Positions 32,900 through 42,092 are shown, numbered from the stretch's first letter. The stretch: DNA of 64,000 bases from Methylotenera_A sp040079935 (GCA_040079935.1 JBEBJI010000008.1:1-64000); one strand, 5' to 3'. Numbers and translations are program-made. Notes: generated by a model from the letters alone, not told the origin.

Positions 32900-34192
32900 A
32901 TGTTAAAAATAATTATTTTACTTTTCAGCTTTTGTTTTATCAGTTCTGCAAACGCCGCCGTCAAAATCCAACAATGGCAAACTACAAGCGGCTCCGATGT
33001 GTATTTTGTCGAGAATCACGACTTGCCGATTATCGATATGGCGGTGAATTTTCCTGCGGGTAGTGCGCGCGATACTAAAGCAACTTCAGGTACGGCTGGC
33101 GTGACACGCTACATGATGACGCTAGGCGCGGATGGACTATCAGACGAAGTGATTACTAACAAATTTGCCGACATTGGTGCGATTTTAGGCGGCGAATTGG
33201 ACGCAGATCGCGCTGCATTTAAGCTACGTACTTTAACGAGCGAAAGCGCAAAAGCGCTAGAGATATTTAACAAAATTTTGCACAAACCTGACTTTCCACA
33301 GACGGTATTAGACCGCGAAAAAACGCGCATTATTGCAGGTTTGAAAGAAGCAGAGACCCAGCCAGAAAGCATTTCGAACAAAGCGTTTATGAAAGCGCTG
33401 TACCCAAATCATCCATACGGTTTGGATGAAAGCGGCGAGATTGACACGATTACTGCGATGAAGCGCGACGATTTAATCGCGTTTTATCAGCAACATTACA
33501 CCGCCAAAAGCGCGGTGATTGCGCTGATTGGCGATATGACCGAAGCGCAAGCACGAGAAATAGCCGAAAAAGTCTCAAAAGACCTGCCCCAGGGACCAGC
33601 ATTGGCGCGGCTGGCAGAGGTGCCTTTATTGACTGCTGCAAACGTGCAAGATATTAAGCATCCTGCATCACAAGCACATATTTTGCTTGGCGCGCCAGGC
33701 GTTAAGCGTGGCGATGCAGATTATTTTCCATTGTATGTGGGCAACTATATTTTAGGTGGAGGCGGATTTGTGTCGCGCCTAACCGAAGAAGTGCGCGAAA
33801 AGCGCGGTTTGGTTTATAGCGTTTACAGCTACTTTGCACCGATGGCCGAACTTGGCGTGTTTCAAATTGGCTTGCAAACCAAAAAAGAACAAGCGCCTGA
33901 GGCGATGAAGGTGGTGAATGAAACGCTGGAAAAATTTATAAAAAATGGCGTAACTGAAAAAGAGCTGAAAGCTGCGAAAGATAATATTACGGGCGGTTTT
34001 CCAATGCGTATCGATAGCAATGGCAAGATTTTAGATTACTTAAGTGTGATTGGTTTTTATAAATTACCGCTAACTTATCTCGATGATTTTAATCAACAAA
34101 TTAAAAAGGTCACGGCTAGCCAAATTAAAGATGCGTTTCAACGGCGCGTAAAACCTGAGAATTTTGCCGTAGTGACAGTTGGCGCGCAGTAG
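32900..34192 (+). CDS. M16 peptidase, non-catalytic partner
   Basis: 430 residues with a signal peptide (about 1-19, SANA). The M16 fold is clear (LPIIDMAVNFPAGSARD ... GVTRYMMTLG; late GGGGFVSRLTEEVREKRGLVYSV), but where HxxEH should be the sequence reads VTRYMM, so zinc is not bound. It carries the R/Y pair (about FVSRLTEEVREKRGLVYSVYSY) for substrate binding. It is the usual inactive partner of the preceding gene. Confidence 0.93.
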   Translation: MLKIIILLFSFCFISSANAAVKIQQWQTTSGSDVYFVENHDLPIIDMAVNFPAGSARDTKATSGTAGVTRYMMTLGADGLSDEVITNKFADIGAILGGELDADRAAFKLRTLTSESAKALEIFNKILHKPDFPQTVLDREKTRIIAGLKEAETQPESISNKAFMKALYPNHPYGLDESGEIDTITAMKRDDLIAFYQQHYTAKSAVIALIGDMTEAQAREIAEKVSKDLPQGPALARLAEVPLLTAANVQDIKHPASQAHILLGAPGVKRGDADYFPLYVGNYILGGGGFVSRLTEEVREKRGLVYSVYSYFAPMAELGVFQIGLQTKKEQAPEAMKVVNETLEKFIKNGVTEKELKAAKDNITGGFPMRIDSNGKILDYLSVIGFYKLPLTYLDDFNQQIKKVTASQIKDAFQRRVKPENFAVVTVGAQ

Positions 34193-34289
34193 CAGCTACA
34201 ACAAAAGGTGACGCCACGCAGTAGTTGCGCCGACAATATGTAAAGTCGCTTAATAGCTGTAAAATAAGGTTTTGTTTTAAGACAGAACC

Positions 34290-34847
34290 TTGCCAAAATC
34301 TACCAAAACTGCCACCAACCAAGTCCGCATCAATGCTGGGGTTTGGCGCAGTCGTTTGCTCAAATTCCCCGATGTCGAAGGTTTGCGCCCAACACCAGAG
34401 CGCGTGCGCATCACTGTTTTTAATTGGTTGGGGCAAGATTTAACCGGCAAAACTTGTTTGGATTTATTTGCTGGTACAGGTGCGTTTGGTTTCGAGGCGC
34501 TTTCTCGCAACGCCAAAAACGTGACGATGATCGAACATTCAAATCTCGCTTTTAAATCTTTAATTCAAAATCAACAATTATTAAAAGCTGAAAATTGCCA
34601 AATTTTTACCCAAGATGCTCTGCAATTTTTGGTTCACAACACACAGAAATTTGACTTGATTTTTTGCGATCCGCCTTATAACAAAGGTTGGCTAACTAAG
34701 TTATTACCCATTTTAAATCAACATCTTAACGAAAATGGTCTAATTTATGCTGAGGCAGAATTTGAGATAAAATCTGACGAAAATTGGCAAGTGATTAAGC
34801 AAAATAAAGCAGGTAATGTTTTCTACCATTTGCTAAAATCTGCTTAA
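34290..34847 (+). CDS. rsmD: 16S rRNA (guanine966-N2)-methyltransferase
   Basis: 185 residues from a TTG start. RINAGVWRSRLLKFP, RPTPERVRITVFNWL, motif I CLDLFAGTGAFGFEALSR and catalytic motif IV DPPYNKG are the RsmD signature. Methylates G966 of 16S rRNA. coaD follows, a conserved neighbour. Confidence 0.95.
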   Translation: MPKSTKTATNQVRINAGVWRSRLLKFPDVEGLRPTPERVRITVFNWLGQDLTGKTCLDLFAGTGAFGFEALSRNAKNVTMIEHSNLAFKSLIQNQQLLKAENCQIFTQDALQFLVHNTQKFDLIFCDPPYNKGWLTKLLPILNQHLNENGLIYAEAEFEIKSDENWQVIKQNKAGNVFYHLLKSA

Positions 34848-34867
34848 TTAATAAAGGTCACTTAATC

Positions 34868-35356
34868 ATGAGTAAAAATAGAATCGCAGTTTATCCTGGT
34901 ACTTTCGACCCCATTACTTTGGGGCACGAAGACATCGTGCGCCGTGCCGCCGATTTGTTTGATGAAGTTATCGTGGCGGTGGCGGGTAGCACTAACAAGC
35001 GCACGCTATTTAGCTTAGAAGAACGTGTTAGTTTGGCGCAATGCGTGTTTAAAAATGCGGATAACGTGAAAGTGATGGGTTTTAGCGGCTTGTTGATGCA
35101 GTTTGTGCAAGAACAGGGTGCGCAGATGGTCATTCGCGGGTTGCGTGCTGCGAGTGATTTTGAGTATGAATTTCAACTGGCTGGCATGAACCGCAAACTG
35201 TTCCCGCAGCTGGAAACACTGTTTTTAACGCCTTCCGAGCAGTATATGTTTGTTTCATCCACCTTAGTGCGTGAAGTAGCAACGTTAGATGGCGATGTGC
35301 ATCAGTTTGTATCGCCAACGGTGGAAGCGGCGATTAAGAATAAGCTAGGAAAATAA
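34868..35356 (+). CDS. coaD: Phosphopantetheine adenylyltransferase
   Basis: 162 residues; coenzyme A synthesis. GTFDPITLGHEDIV (T/HxGH nucleotidyltransferase motif), VIRGLRAASDFEYEFQLAGMNRKL and the ISSTLVRE-type motif (FVSSTLVREVATL). Its stop overlaps the ferredoxin start (TAATG). Confidence 0.98.
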   Translation: MSKNRIAVYPGTFDPITLGHEDIVRRAADLFDEVIVAVAGSTNKRTLFSLEERVSLAQCVFKNADNVKVMGFSGLLMQFVQEQGAQMVIRGLRAASDFEYEFQLAGMNRKLFPQLETLFLTPSEQYMFVSSTLVREVATLDGDVHQFVSPTVEAAIKNKLGK

Positions 35357-35613
35357 TGGCGCTTTACATTACTGATGATTGCATAAATTGCGACGTCTGC
35401 GAGCCAGAATGTCCGAACGGCGCCATTTATCAGGGGCAGGAAATTTACGAGATTAACTCTAATTTATGCACCGAATGCGTTGGCCATTTCGATAAACCAC
35501 AGTGCGTTGAAGTGTGCCCTGTCGATTGCATTCCGCTGAACCCCGAAGTGGTGGAAACAAACGAGCAGTTACTAGAAAAATATTACCGAATTACGAATAA
35601 GGAAAACGTATGA
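35356..35613 (+). CDS. 2[4Fe-4S] ferredoxin (YfhL type)
   Basis: 85 residues with two cluster motifs: CINCDVCEPECPNGAI and CTECVGHFDKPQCVEVCPVDCI; the second has the insertion between Cys 2 and 3 seen in YfhL-type ferredoxins. Electron carrier of unknown partner. Coupled with coaD and gloA by overlaps. Confidence 0.95.
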   Translation: MALYITDDCINCDVCEPECPNGAIYQGQEIYEINSNLCTECVGHFDKPQCVEVCPVDCIPLNPEVVETNEQLLEKYYRITNKENV

Positions 35614-36011
35614 GAATGCTACACACCATGTTACGCGTGGGCGATTTGCAACGCTCGATTGATTTTTACACCAACGTGCTGGGCATGCAATTGCTGCGCA
35701 CGAGCGATTACCCCGATGGCGAATTCACGCTCGCGTTTGTCGGTTACGGCAACGAATACGATAACACGGTGCTGGAACTTACCTACAATTATGGCAAAAC
35801 TAGCTACGAGATGGGTGGTGCGTTTGGGCATTTGGCGATAGAAGTAGATGACGCCTACAAAGCCTGTGATGCGGTGACAGCCAAGGGCGGCAAAGTCGTG
35901 CGTCCAGCTGGGCCGATGAAGCATGGCACACTAGTGATTGCCTTTGTAGAAGACCCCGATGGGTACAAAATTGAATTCATCCAAAAGGGAACTATAGAAT
36001 ATCCTCGATGA
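35610..36011 (+). CDS. gloA: Lactoylglutathione lyase (glyoxalase I)
   Basis: 133 residues; converts the methylglyoxal-glutathione hemithioacetal to lactoylglutathione. LHTMLRVGDLQRSIDFYTNVLGM with metal ligand His, TVLELTYNYG with ligand Glu, GHLAIEVDD and FVEDPDGYKIEFIQ. Overlaps neighbours on both sides by 4 bases. Confidence 0.97.
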   Translation: MRMLHTMLRVGDLQRSIDFYTNVLGMQLLRTSDYPDGEFTLAFVGYGNEYDNTVLELTYNYGKTSYEMGGAFGHLAIEVDDAYKACDAVTAKGGKVVRPAGPMKHGTLVIAFVEDPDGYKIEFIQKGTIEYPR

Positions 36012-36292
36012 AATTTGAAGTGAATTCCCAAGGTAATATTCAGTGGGTTTTATACATGTTAGAGTGCAATAACGGCGCCTATTATACAGGCATTACCAAC
36101 GATTTAGAGGCGCGTTTTGCAGCGCATTTGGCGGGTAAAGGCGCACGTTATACGCGCGCCAACCCGCCCGTTAAAATCATCGCCTCAAAATTTTATGCAG
36201 ATAGATCTAGTGCCAGCGTGGCCGAAGTAGCTTTGAAAAATTTGCCAAGAAGTAAAAAGCTGGCTTTTTTTAATGGGCCTATTTTTTTATAA
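36008..36292 (+). CDS. GIY-YIG domain protein (UPF0213 type)
   Basis: 94 residues comprising one GIY-YIG nuclease module: LYMLECNNGAYYTGITND (Y-x-G-I-T core), R in DLEARFAAH, and GKGARYTR. The conserved Glu lies near EVALKNL. Stand-alone members are common and their target is unknown; it is not evidently a homing nuclease. Coupled to gloA by ATGA. Confidence 0.9.
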   Translation: MKFEVNSQGNIQWVLYMLECNNGAYYTGITNDLEARFAAHLAGKGARYTRANPPVKIIASKFYADRSSASVAEVALKNLPRSKKLAFFNGPIFL

Positions 36293-36304
36293 AGAAGCAA
36301 AGTT

Positions 36305-36553
36305 TTGAAGAATAAGTCAGCGTTATTAGTTGCAGTGCAAGCCGCTCTGGATGGCGATTGGGATAAATCGCATAAAATCGCACAAGATTATTCTGACAGC
36401 ACTGCAAATTGGATTCATGCCGTATTACATAAAATTGAAGGCGATGTGTGGAACAGTAAATATTGGTATGCGCGCACGGCTGGAAAAAGTTACGATGACT
36501 TTAGCGATGCGAATGCAGAATTGAAAGTGATTTTAAGTACACTAAATTCTTAA
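36305..36553 (+). CDS. Small conserved-looking hypothetical protein
   Basis: 82 residues from TTG, 12 bases after the GIY-YIG gene with AAAGAAG upstream. Pattern ALDGDWDKSHKIAQDYSD and WIHAVLHKIEGDVWNSKYWYARTAGK: a helical protein seen by type in proteobacteria, without a known function. Last gene of the rsmD operon; a dispersed element follows immediately. Confidence 0.75.
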   Translation: MKNKSALLVAVQAALDGDWDKSHKIAQDYSDSTANWIHAVLHKIEGDVWNSKYWYARTAGKSYDDFSDANAELKVILSTLNS

Positions 36554-36558
36554 AACAC

Positions 36559-36597
36559 ATGCTCTGTAAGCCAATATCCATGCGACTTCCAGGTCAT
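36559..36597 (+). repeat. 38-bp dispersed element, intergenic copy
   Basis: ATGCTCTGTAAGC, core CAATATCCATG (36572-36582), CGACTTCCAGGTCAT. Starts 6 bases after the stop of the small gene. Confidence 0.8.
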
Positions 36598-36629
36598 CAT
36601 TTCTTAATTATTTTTATACGAATTACAAA

Positions 36630-36653
36630 CAAAAAAGCCTGCAATTGCAGGCT
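36630..36653 (-). terminator. Terminator of the exported 117-residue protein gene
   Basis: Minus-strand AGCCTGCAATTGCAGGCT (self-complementary) followed by TTTTTG, 43 bases beyond the stop. Confidence 0.8.
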
Positions 36654-36695
36654 GTTTCCGAGTTGGAAAATAATTCCAACAAAAGTTAACAATGC

Positions 36696-37049
36696 TTATG
36701 AGGCATCAGATAAAGTCGCGTACTGCAATTTACCGTTGATAATCACGAACTGTGCATCTTGTTTGCCATCTTCTTTTTGCACTGCATCATGATAAATCCA
36801 AACAGAGCCGACTTTAGCGCCTGCGGTATCTTTTAGCGTTTGAATCTCATCAGGCGCACCAAAGTTGTAACCAAGGTGATCCATATTAGTTTTAGCCAGT
36901 AATTGGTAAAACTTGGTTGATGAAACGGCGATGCCGTTGTTGTTTAAGCCTTCGTGAAAGCCTTCTGCATTGGCCTGTAAGCTAGATAAAGCCAAGCTTC
37001 CAACCAGTAAACCATTGATAAAAACGTTATTGATGAACTTTTGGTTCAT
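36696..37049 (-). CDS. Exported hypothetical protein
   Basis: 117 residues starting at MNQKFINN, preceded by AAAGGAG; a longer reading adds 14 residues without a binding site. A signal peptide ends at about residue 29 (LQANA). The rest (KFYQLLAKTNMDHLGYNFGAPDEIQTLKD ... VWIYHDAV ... FVIINGKLQYATL) has the feel of a small beta-alpha periplasmic protein that I do not recognise. Single gene with its own terminator. Confidence 0.8.
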   Translation of the reverse strand: MNQKFINNVFINGLLVGSLALSSLQANAEGFHEGLNNNGIAVSSTKFYQLLAKTNMDHLGYNFGAPDEIQTLKDTAGAKVGSVWIYHDAVQKEDGKQDAQFVIINGKLQYATLSDAS

Positions 37050-37210
37050 AATTTTAAATCTCCTTTTGTAAAGAGATTCTATTGTAACCAATGGATGTTA
37101 CAGATTGATGGCGCGCATGTAACTGAAATGTAAGAAATGGCTTAAATACTAGCATTCAGGCGTGATAAGTACATTTTAAGCGAGATTTTAGCTACAAGTG
37201 CTAACCCTAC

Positions 37211-37240
37211 ACTATGCATGGATATTTGCTTGCAGAGCAT
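37211..37240 (-). repeat. Dispersed element, partly decayed intergenic copy
   Basis: Minus-strand ATGCTCTGCAAGC then AAATATCCATG CATAGT: one arm and 10 of 11 core bases are intact, the other arm is lost. It lies in the 226-base gap between two minus-strand genes. Confidence 0.65.
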
Positions 37241-37275
37241 CTATTTTTGCTTAATTAAAATAAAATTGATTAGTT

Positions 37276-38187
37276 TTAATTGTTTATTAGGCTTGTTATG
37301 AAAGATAAAAACTTCTTTTTATCTTCGGATTTTATTATTAAAGCTGAAAAAGGTTTGAGGTTTTCTAAATTTAATAAGTTCGTACCAGCTTTAATTGTGT
37401 GTTTGACTGTTTCAAGTTTGCTTTCTATTGAGTCTACAAACTTTACCCACGTTTGTAATTCTGAATATGTCATTAAATCTACAGGTTTAGTTTTAAATAA
37501 ACCTAGTTGTTTTTCTAAATCTAATACGAGAATTTCTCTTAAATTATTCTCAGGGTAGAAAACAGAAAGTCCTGAAATTTCGGCAATATTTTTAGTGATG
37601 ATGTGTGGGCGTTGAATTTGTCGAGATTGTGAAGCCTCTATAATCTGAATCTCTTCTTCGGTAGCTTCTGTTGAGAGAGTGAGCATGCTAACACGTGCTT
37701 TAGACATCTCTGTAATTTTCCGCACCACAATCTCATTGCAGTCACTACCCAAGCTTATTAGTTTAATTGAGTTATTGTAAACCCAGTCTGCACCTTTAGC
37801 TTGATGCCTTAGTTCACTTATGTTTTTTTCAACACTTTCAACCTGTGAGTTAAAACTATCTAGTTTTTCTCTATTTTTAGACTCTTTATAATCTTTATCC
37901 AGTTGCTTGGATAGTGTTTCAAATTCAACGCCAAAGTGTGTTTTGCCGCAATCTTTACCAATATTAGTTAATATCCCTTTTTTCGTTTCGACTATAAAGC
38001 CTTTCATGTGAGGCTGATGGCAAGTTGTCAGGCCACATTTACCTTTTTCTTTAAACGCATAAAAACCAATTACAGATTTTAGCTCATGCTTACTGGGGTC
38101 GAGGTTTTCCAAAAAAGCTGCTTCGGATTTAATATCATCCCAACTTTCAACCTCAATAAATCCTCTTTCTGTATTGAGAATTATCAT
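37276..38187 (-). CDS. Accessory protein of unknown function with a Cys/His zinc-like motif
   Basis: 303 residues, more AT-rich than its neighbours and lying alone upstream of an exported-protein gene and downstream of dnaJ. Residues 51-84 contain C51, C56, H57, H60, then IGKDC80GKTHFG with H84, a plausible zinc site. A helical coiled-coil segment follows (about 95-150). The C-terminus ends in a basic K-K-K-F-L-S-F-I stretch. I do not recognise the family. The composition and position between conserved genes suggest horizontal acquisition. Confidence 0.7.
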   Translation of the reverse strand: MIILNTERGFIEVESWDDIKSEAAFLENLDPSKHELKSVIGFYAFKEKGKCGLTTCHQPHMKGFIVETKKGILTNIGKDCGKTHFGVEFETLSKQLDKDYKESKNREKLDSFNSQVESVEKNISELRHQAKGADWVYNNSIKLISLGSDCNEIVVRKITEMSKARVSMLTLSTEATEEEIQIIEASQSRQIQRPHIITKNIAEISGLSVFYPENNLREILVLDLEKQLGLFKTKPVDLMTYSELQTWVKFVDSIESKLETVKHTIKAGTNLLNLENLKPFSALIIKSEDKKKFLSFITSLINN

Positions 38188-38217
38188 TTTTGCTTGAGTG
38201 TGAAAATCTGAAACAAG

Positions 38218-39342
38218 TTACCCAAAAAAGTCTTTCGCTTTGTCCACCCAGCTTTTGTTTTTCGGGCTGTGTTTTCCAGCATCGGCTTGCGTACTGGTAT
38301 CAAATTCGCGCAGCAATTTTTTCTGATGCTCGGTCAATCGCACGGGCGTTTCTACCACCACATGCACCATTAAATCGCCGTGGTCAGATTGGCGTAAGGG
38401 TTTGATTCCTTTACCTTTTAATCTGAAAACCGCGCCAGTTTGTGTTTCTGCGGGTATTTTCATTTTGGCAGAGCCGCCTAGCGTTGGCACTTCAATCTCG
38501 CCACCCAAAGCCGATTTGGTAAAGCTAATCGGCATTTCGCAATGTAAATTTCCGCCATCGCGTTGGAATATTGCATGTGTTTTTAGGTGAATCACCACAT
38601 ACAAATCGCCTGTTGGGCCGCCATTGACACCAGCTTCGCCTTCGCCAGTTAAACGAATTCTATCGCCTTCGTCCACGCCAGCGGGGATTTTGACAGATAA
38701 CGTTTTGTTTTGCTTAATGCGACCAGCCGCGTGGCAAGTGGGGCATGGGTCCTTCACCATTTTGCCAGTGCCGTGACAATTTGGGCAGGTTTGTTGTACC
38801 GAGAAAAAGCCTTGCTGCATGCGCACTTGACCGTGTCCGCCACAGGTGCCGCAGGTCACAGGTTGTGTGCCAGGGCGCGCGCCAGAACCTTTGCAGGTTT
38901 CGCAAGTGGCTTGCACGGGAATCCTAATTTTGGTTTCTGTACCTTTAGCCGCGTCTTCTAGGCTAATTTCCATGTTGTAGCGCAAATCGGCGCCGCGATA
39001 CACATTATTGCGTTGCCCACCAGCACGCCCGCCGCCAAAAATATCGCCGAAAATATCACCAAATGCATCGCCAAAACCGGCGCCACCAAAGCCACCAGCT
39101 CCGCCAGCGCCTTGCTCAACACCCGCGTGCCCATAAGAGTCATATGCGCCGCGTTTTTGGTCGTCGCTGAGCATTTCGTAGGCTTCTTTCGCCTCTTTAA
39201 ATTGCTCCTCAGCCTTGGGGTTGTCTGGGTTGCGGTCAGGGTGATACTTCATCGCAAGTTTGCGATAAGATTTTTTAATTTCTTCTTCTGTGGCGTCTTT
39301 ATTGACACCTAAAACTTCGTAGTAATCTCTTTTTGCAGCCAT
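38218..39342 (-). CDS. dnaJ: Chaperone protein DnaJ
   Basis: 374-residue type I DnaJ: J domain (1-70) with HPD at about 33-35, Gly-rich region (FGGAGFGDAFGDIFG), four CxxCxGxG zinc repeats (about 135-205), and C-terminal substrate-binding domain. Co-chaperone of DnaK. Last gene of grpE-dnaK-dnaJ. Confidence 0.98.
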   Translation of the reverse strand: MAAKRDYYEVLGVNKDATEEEIKKSYRKLAMKYHPDRNPDNPKAEEQFKEAKEAYEMLSDDQKRGAYDSYGHAGVEQGAGGAGGFGGAGFGDAFGDIFGDIFGGGRAGGQRNNVYRGADLRYNMEISLEDAAKGTETKIRIPVQATCETCKGSGARPGTQPVTCGTCGGHGQVRMQQGFFSVQQTCPNCHGTGKMVKDPCPTCHAAGRIKQNKTLSVKIPAGVDEGDRIRLTGEGEAGVNGGPTGDLYVVIHLKTHAIFQRDGGNLHCEMPISFTKSALGGEIEVPTLGGSAKMKIPAETQTGAVFRLKGKGIKPLRQSDHGDLMVHVVVETPVRLTEHQKKLLREFDTSTQADAGKHSPKNKSWVDKAKDFFG

Positions 39343-39378
39343 TTTTTATCCAATTGCTTAAAAGTTAAAGCATAGCCA

Positions 39379-39401
39379 AAAGCCACGATGTCCGTGGCTT
39401 T
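39379..39401 (-). terminator. Hairpin between dnaK and dnaJ
   Basis: AAAGCCACG-N5-CGTGGCTTT, a 9-bp perfect stem, 46 bases past the dnaK stop. No strong T-run on the minus strand, so it may attenuate rather than end transcription, or protect the mRNA end. Confidence 0.5.
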
Positions 39402-39446
39402 CGATTTGCAAGTTAATCCTTGCAGGCTAATTATTGCAGATTCGCA

Positions 39447-41369
39447 TTAGTCTTTTTTCACTTCTTCAAACTCAGCATCTACTACTTCGGCATCTACCGT
39501 TTTTTCGCCTTCTGGGCTTGGTTGAGCACTTTGCGTATTCGCTTCCGCTTGTTGCGCCGCATAGACTTTTTCACCCAGTTTTTGCGAGGCTTCCATCAGC
39601 GCATTGGTTTTGGCTTCAATCACGTCTTTGTCGTCACTTTGCAGCACTTCTTCAACGTCTTTAATGGCAGTTTCAATAGCGGTTTTTTCTGCTTCATCCA
39701 ACTTATCGCTATGTTCCGTCATCGATTTTTTCACGCTGTGCACCATGCCGTCCGCCGCATTGCGTGCATCTACCAGTTCGCGATATTTTTTATCTTCATC
39801 AGCATATTTAATCGCATCTTCTTCCATTTGCTGAATTTCAGCTTCACTTAAACCGCTATTCGCCTTAATGGTGATTTTGTTCTCCTTACCCGTGGCTTTG
39901 TCTTTAGCAGAAACGTGCAAAATACCGTTGGCGTCTATGTCAAATGTCACTTCAATTTGCGGCATACCGCGTGGTGCTGGTGGGATATCACTTAAATTAA
40001 ACTGGCCAAGCGATTTATTGGCAGAAGCCATTTCGCGCTCGCCTTGCAACACTTGAATCGTCACCGCGTTTTGATTATCGTCCGCGGTCGAGAATGTTTG
40101 CGCAGCTTTGGTCGGAATCGTCGTATTTTTCTTGATGAGTTTGGTCATCACGCCGCCCAGCGTTTCAATGCCAAGTGAAAGTGGCGTAACGTCAAGCAAC
40201 AATACATCTTTCACATCGCCTTGTAGCACGCCACCTTGAATCGCAGCGCCAACCGCCACCGCTTCATCTGGGTTCACGTCTTTACGTGGTTCTTTGCCGA
40301 AGATTTCTTTTACTTTTTCTTGCACTTTTGGCATACGGCTTTGACCGCCGACCAAAATCACATCGGTAATATCTTCAATCTTAACGCCAGCATCTTTAAT
40401 CGCGGTGCGGCATGGCGCCATGGTGCGCTCGATTAAATCATCTACCAAAGACTCCAATTTTGCGCGAGTGAGTTTTACCACCAAGTGTTTCGGGCCAGTT
40501 GCATCTGCCGTGATGTAAGGTAAATTCACTTCGGTTTGTGTTGCGCCAGAAAGCTCAATTTTGGCTTTTTCTGCTGCTTCTTTTAGGCGTTGCTTGGCCA
40601 ATAAATCGTTGCGTAAATCTAGGCCGTTTTCTTTTTTAAACTCGTCCGCTAAAAAGTCAATGATGCGATTATCAAAGTCTTCGCCGCCAAGGAATGTATC
40701 GCCATTGGTCGAAAGTACTTCAAATTGATGCTCACCATCAATGCTGGAAATTTCAATAATCGAAACGTCAAATGTACCGCCGCCTAAGTCATATACGGCA
40801 ATTTTGCGGTCACCTTCTTGTTTATCTAAACCAAACGCTAACGCTGCCGCTGTTGGCTCATTAATAATGCGTTTAACATCTAAGCCTGCGATACGACCCG
40901 CGTCTTTAGTGGCTTGGCGCTGACTGTCGTTAAAGTAAGCTGGCACGGTAATCACGGCTTCGGTCACTTCTTCGCCCAAATAATCTTCAGCGGTTTTTTT
41001 CATTTTGCGCAAAACTTCAGCCGAGATTTGTGGCGGCGCCATTTTCACGCCGCGCACTTCTACCCACGCATCGCCGTTATCGGCTTTCGCAATCGTGTAA
41101 GGCATCAATTTGATGTCCTTTTGCACTTCTTTTTCGTCAAACCGACGACCGATTAAACGCTTCACTGCGTATAACGTATTTTTTGGATTCGTCACCGCTT
41201 GGCGCTTAGCTGGTGCGCCTGCTAAAATTTCGCCATCTTCTTGATACGCGATAATCGATGGTGTGGTGCGTGTACCTTCCGCGTTTTCAATCACGCGTGG
41301 CTTGCCGCCTTCCATCACGGCGACGCAAGAGTTTGTTGTACCTAAATCAATACCAATAATTTTGCCCAT
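39447..41369 (-). CDS. dnaK: Chaperone protein DnaK (Hsp70)
   Basis: 640 residues: IGIDLGTTNSCVAVMEG at the N-terminus, VYDLGGGTFDVSI, VGGQSRMPKVQ, linker DVLLLDVTPLSLGIET and a C-terminal lid ending in EFEEVKKD. ATP-driven folding chaperone working with GrpE and DnaJ encoded beside it. Confidence 0.99.
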   Translation of the reverse strand: MGKIIGIDLGTTNSCVAVMEGGKPRVIENAEGTRTTPSIIAYQEDGEILAGAPAKRQAVTNPKNTLYAVKRLIGRRFDEKEVQKDIKLMPYTIAKADNGDAWVEVRGVKMAPPQISAEVLRKMKKTAEDYLGEEVTEAVITVPAYFNDSQRQATKDAGRIAGLDVKRIINEPTAAALAFGLDKQEGDRKIAVYDLGGGTFDVSIIEISSIDGEHQFEVLSTNGDTFLGGEDFDNRIIDFLADEFKKENGLDLRNDLLAKQRLKEAAEKAKIELSGATQTEVNLPYITADATGPKHLVVKLTRAKLESLVDDLIERTMAPCRTAIKDAGVKIEDITDVILVGGQSRMPKVQEKVKEIFGKEPRKDVNPDEAVAVGAAIQGGVLQGDVKDVLLLDVTPLSLGIETLGGVMTKLIKKNTTIPTKAAQTFSTADDNQNAVTIQVLQGEREMASANKSLGQFNLSDIPPAPRGMPQIEVTFDIDANGILHVSAKDKATGKENKITIKANSGLSEAEIQQMEEDAIKYADEDKKYRELVDARNAADGMVHSVKKSMTEHSDKLDEAEKTAIETAIKDVEEVLQSDDKDVIEAKTNALMEASQKLGEKVYAAQQAEANTQSAQPSPEGEKTVDAEVVDAEFEEVKKD

Positions 41370-41459
41370 TTTAAATTCCTTTTCCCTTCAATTTAATTCT
41401 ATAAACTTGGTTAATTAAAACCGTCTTGAGTGTAATGTTGGGTAGATTTTTTACTTTTC

Positions 41460-41490
41460 AATAGCCTTAAAAAAATTAAGGCTATTTTAT
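41460..41490. terminator. Hairpin between grpE and dnaK
   Basis: AATAGCCTT (41460-41468) and AAGGCTATT (41478-41486) form a 9-bp stem. A T-rich tail follows only on the plus strand; for the operon direction it is more likely a processing or partial attenuation hairpin. Confidence 0.45.
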
Positions 41491-41504
41491 TTATTTCGCA
41501 ATGC

Positions 41505-42017
41505 TTACTTTGCTACCATGACCAACGCAGGCCGTAACACGCGGTCATTTAGCGTGTAGCCTTTTTGCAGCACAGTCGTTACCGTGTTCGGCTCGCCGCT
41601 ATTTTCTAGCATGCTAATAGCTTGATGTTTGTTTGGATCAAACTTCTCGCCTACTGGGTTTACTTCTGCAATGTTAAATTTTTCAAACACTTGAGATAGT
41701 TGTTTTACGGTGAGTTCCACGCCGTTTTTGTAGCTTGTCACATCGGCATTGCCCACTGCCAGCGCAGCGTCTAGACTATCTTTCACTGCCAGTAATTCGC
41801 CGCTAAATTTTTCCAGCGCAAATTTCCGTGCTTTTTCAATATCTTCAAACGCACGACGGCGAATGTTTTCGCCTTCAGCTTTTATGTAAAGTACGCTGGC
41901 TTTAGCTTCTTCCAGCATCGCTTCTAGCGTGGCAATTTTATCTTCGGGTGTTTGTTCAGTTGCGGTTTCTGGCTGAACTTCTTGCTCTGAGTTTTGATTA
42001 TTTTCGTCTTCTTGCAT
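41505..42017 (-). CDS. grpE: Nucleotide exchange factor GrpE
   Basis: 170 residues from the ATG that follows GGGGA; a GTG four codons earlier overlaps that site. Acidic disordered N-terminus, long coiled coil (about 30-95, EAKASVLYIKAEGENIRRRAFEDIEKARKFALEKF), and the C-terminal beta domain ending VLRPALVMVAK. Releases ADP from DnaK. First gene of the operon, under a sigma-32-type promoter. Confidence 0.97.
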   Translation of the reverse strand: MQEDENNQNSEQEVQPETATEQTPEDKIATLEAMLEEAKASVLYIKAEGENIRRRAFEDIEKARKFALEKFSGELLAVKDSLDAALAVGNADVTSYKNGVELTVKQLSQVFEKFNIAEVNPVGEKFDPNKHQAISMLENSGEPNTVTTVLQKGYTLNDRVLRPALVMVAK

Positions 42018-42064
42018 GTGTTTCCCCACTTGATTCTAATTTAATATTAATAACACTGTTGCAA

Positions 42065-42092
42065 ATGTGGGGTTATTGATTAGCTTTTCAAG
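42065..42092 (-). promoter_or_regulatory. Sigma-32 (heat-shock) promoter of grpE-dnaK-dnaJ
   Basis: Minus-strand CTTGAAA, 13-base spacer, CCCCACAT, close to the E. coli sigma-32 consensus CTTGAAA-N11-16-CCCCATnT. The -10 lies about 50 bases before the grpE start. Confidence 0.8.

Noticed and set aside
39420..39851. 143-residue frame antisense to the end of dnaK
   Set aside because: Low-complexity Phe/Arg-rich product, a usual shadow of the biased codon use of dnaK.
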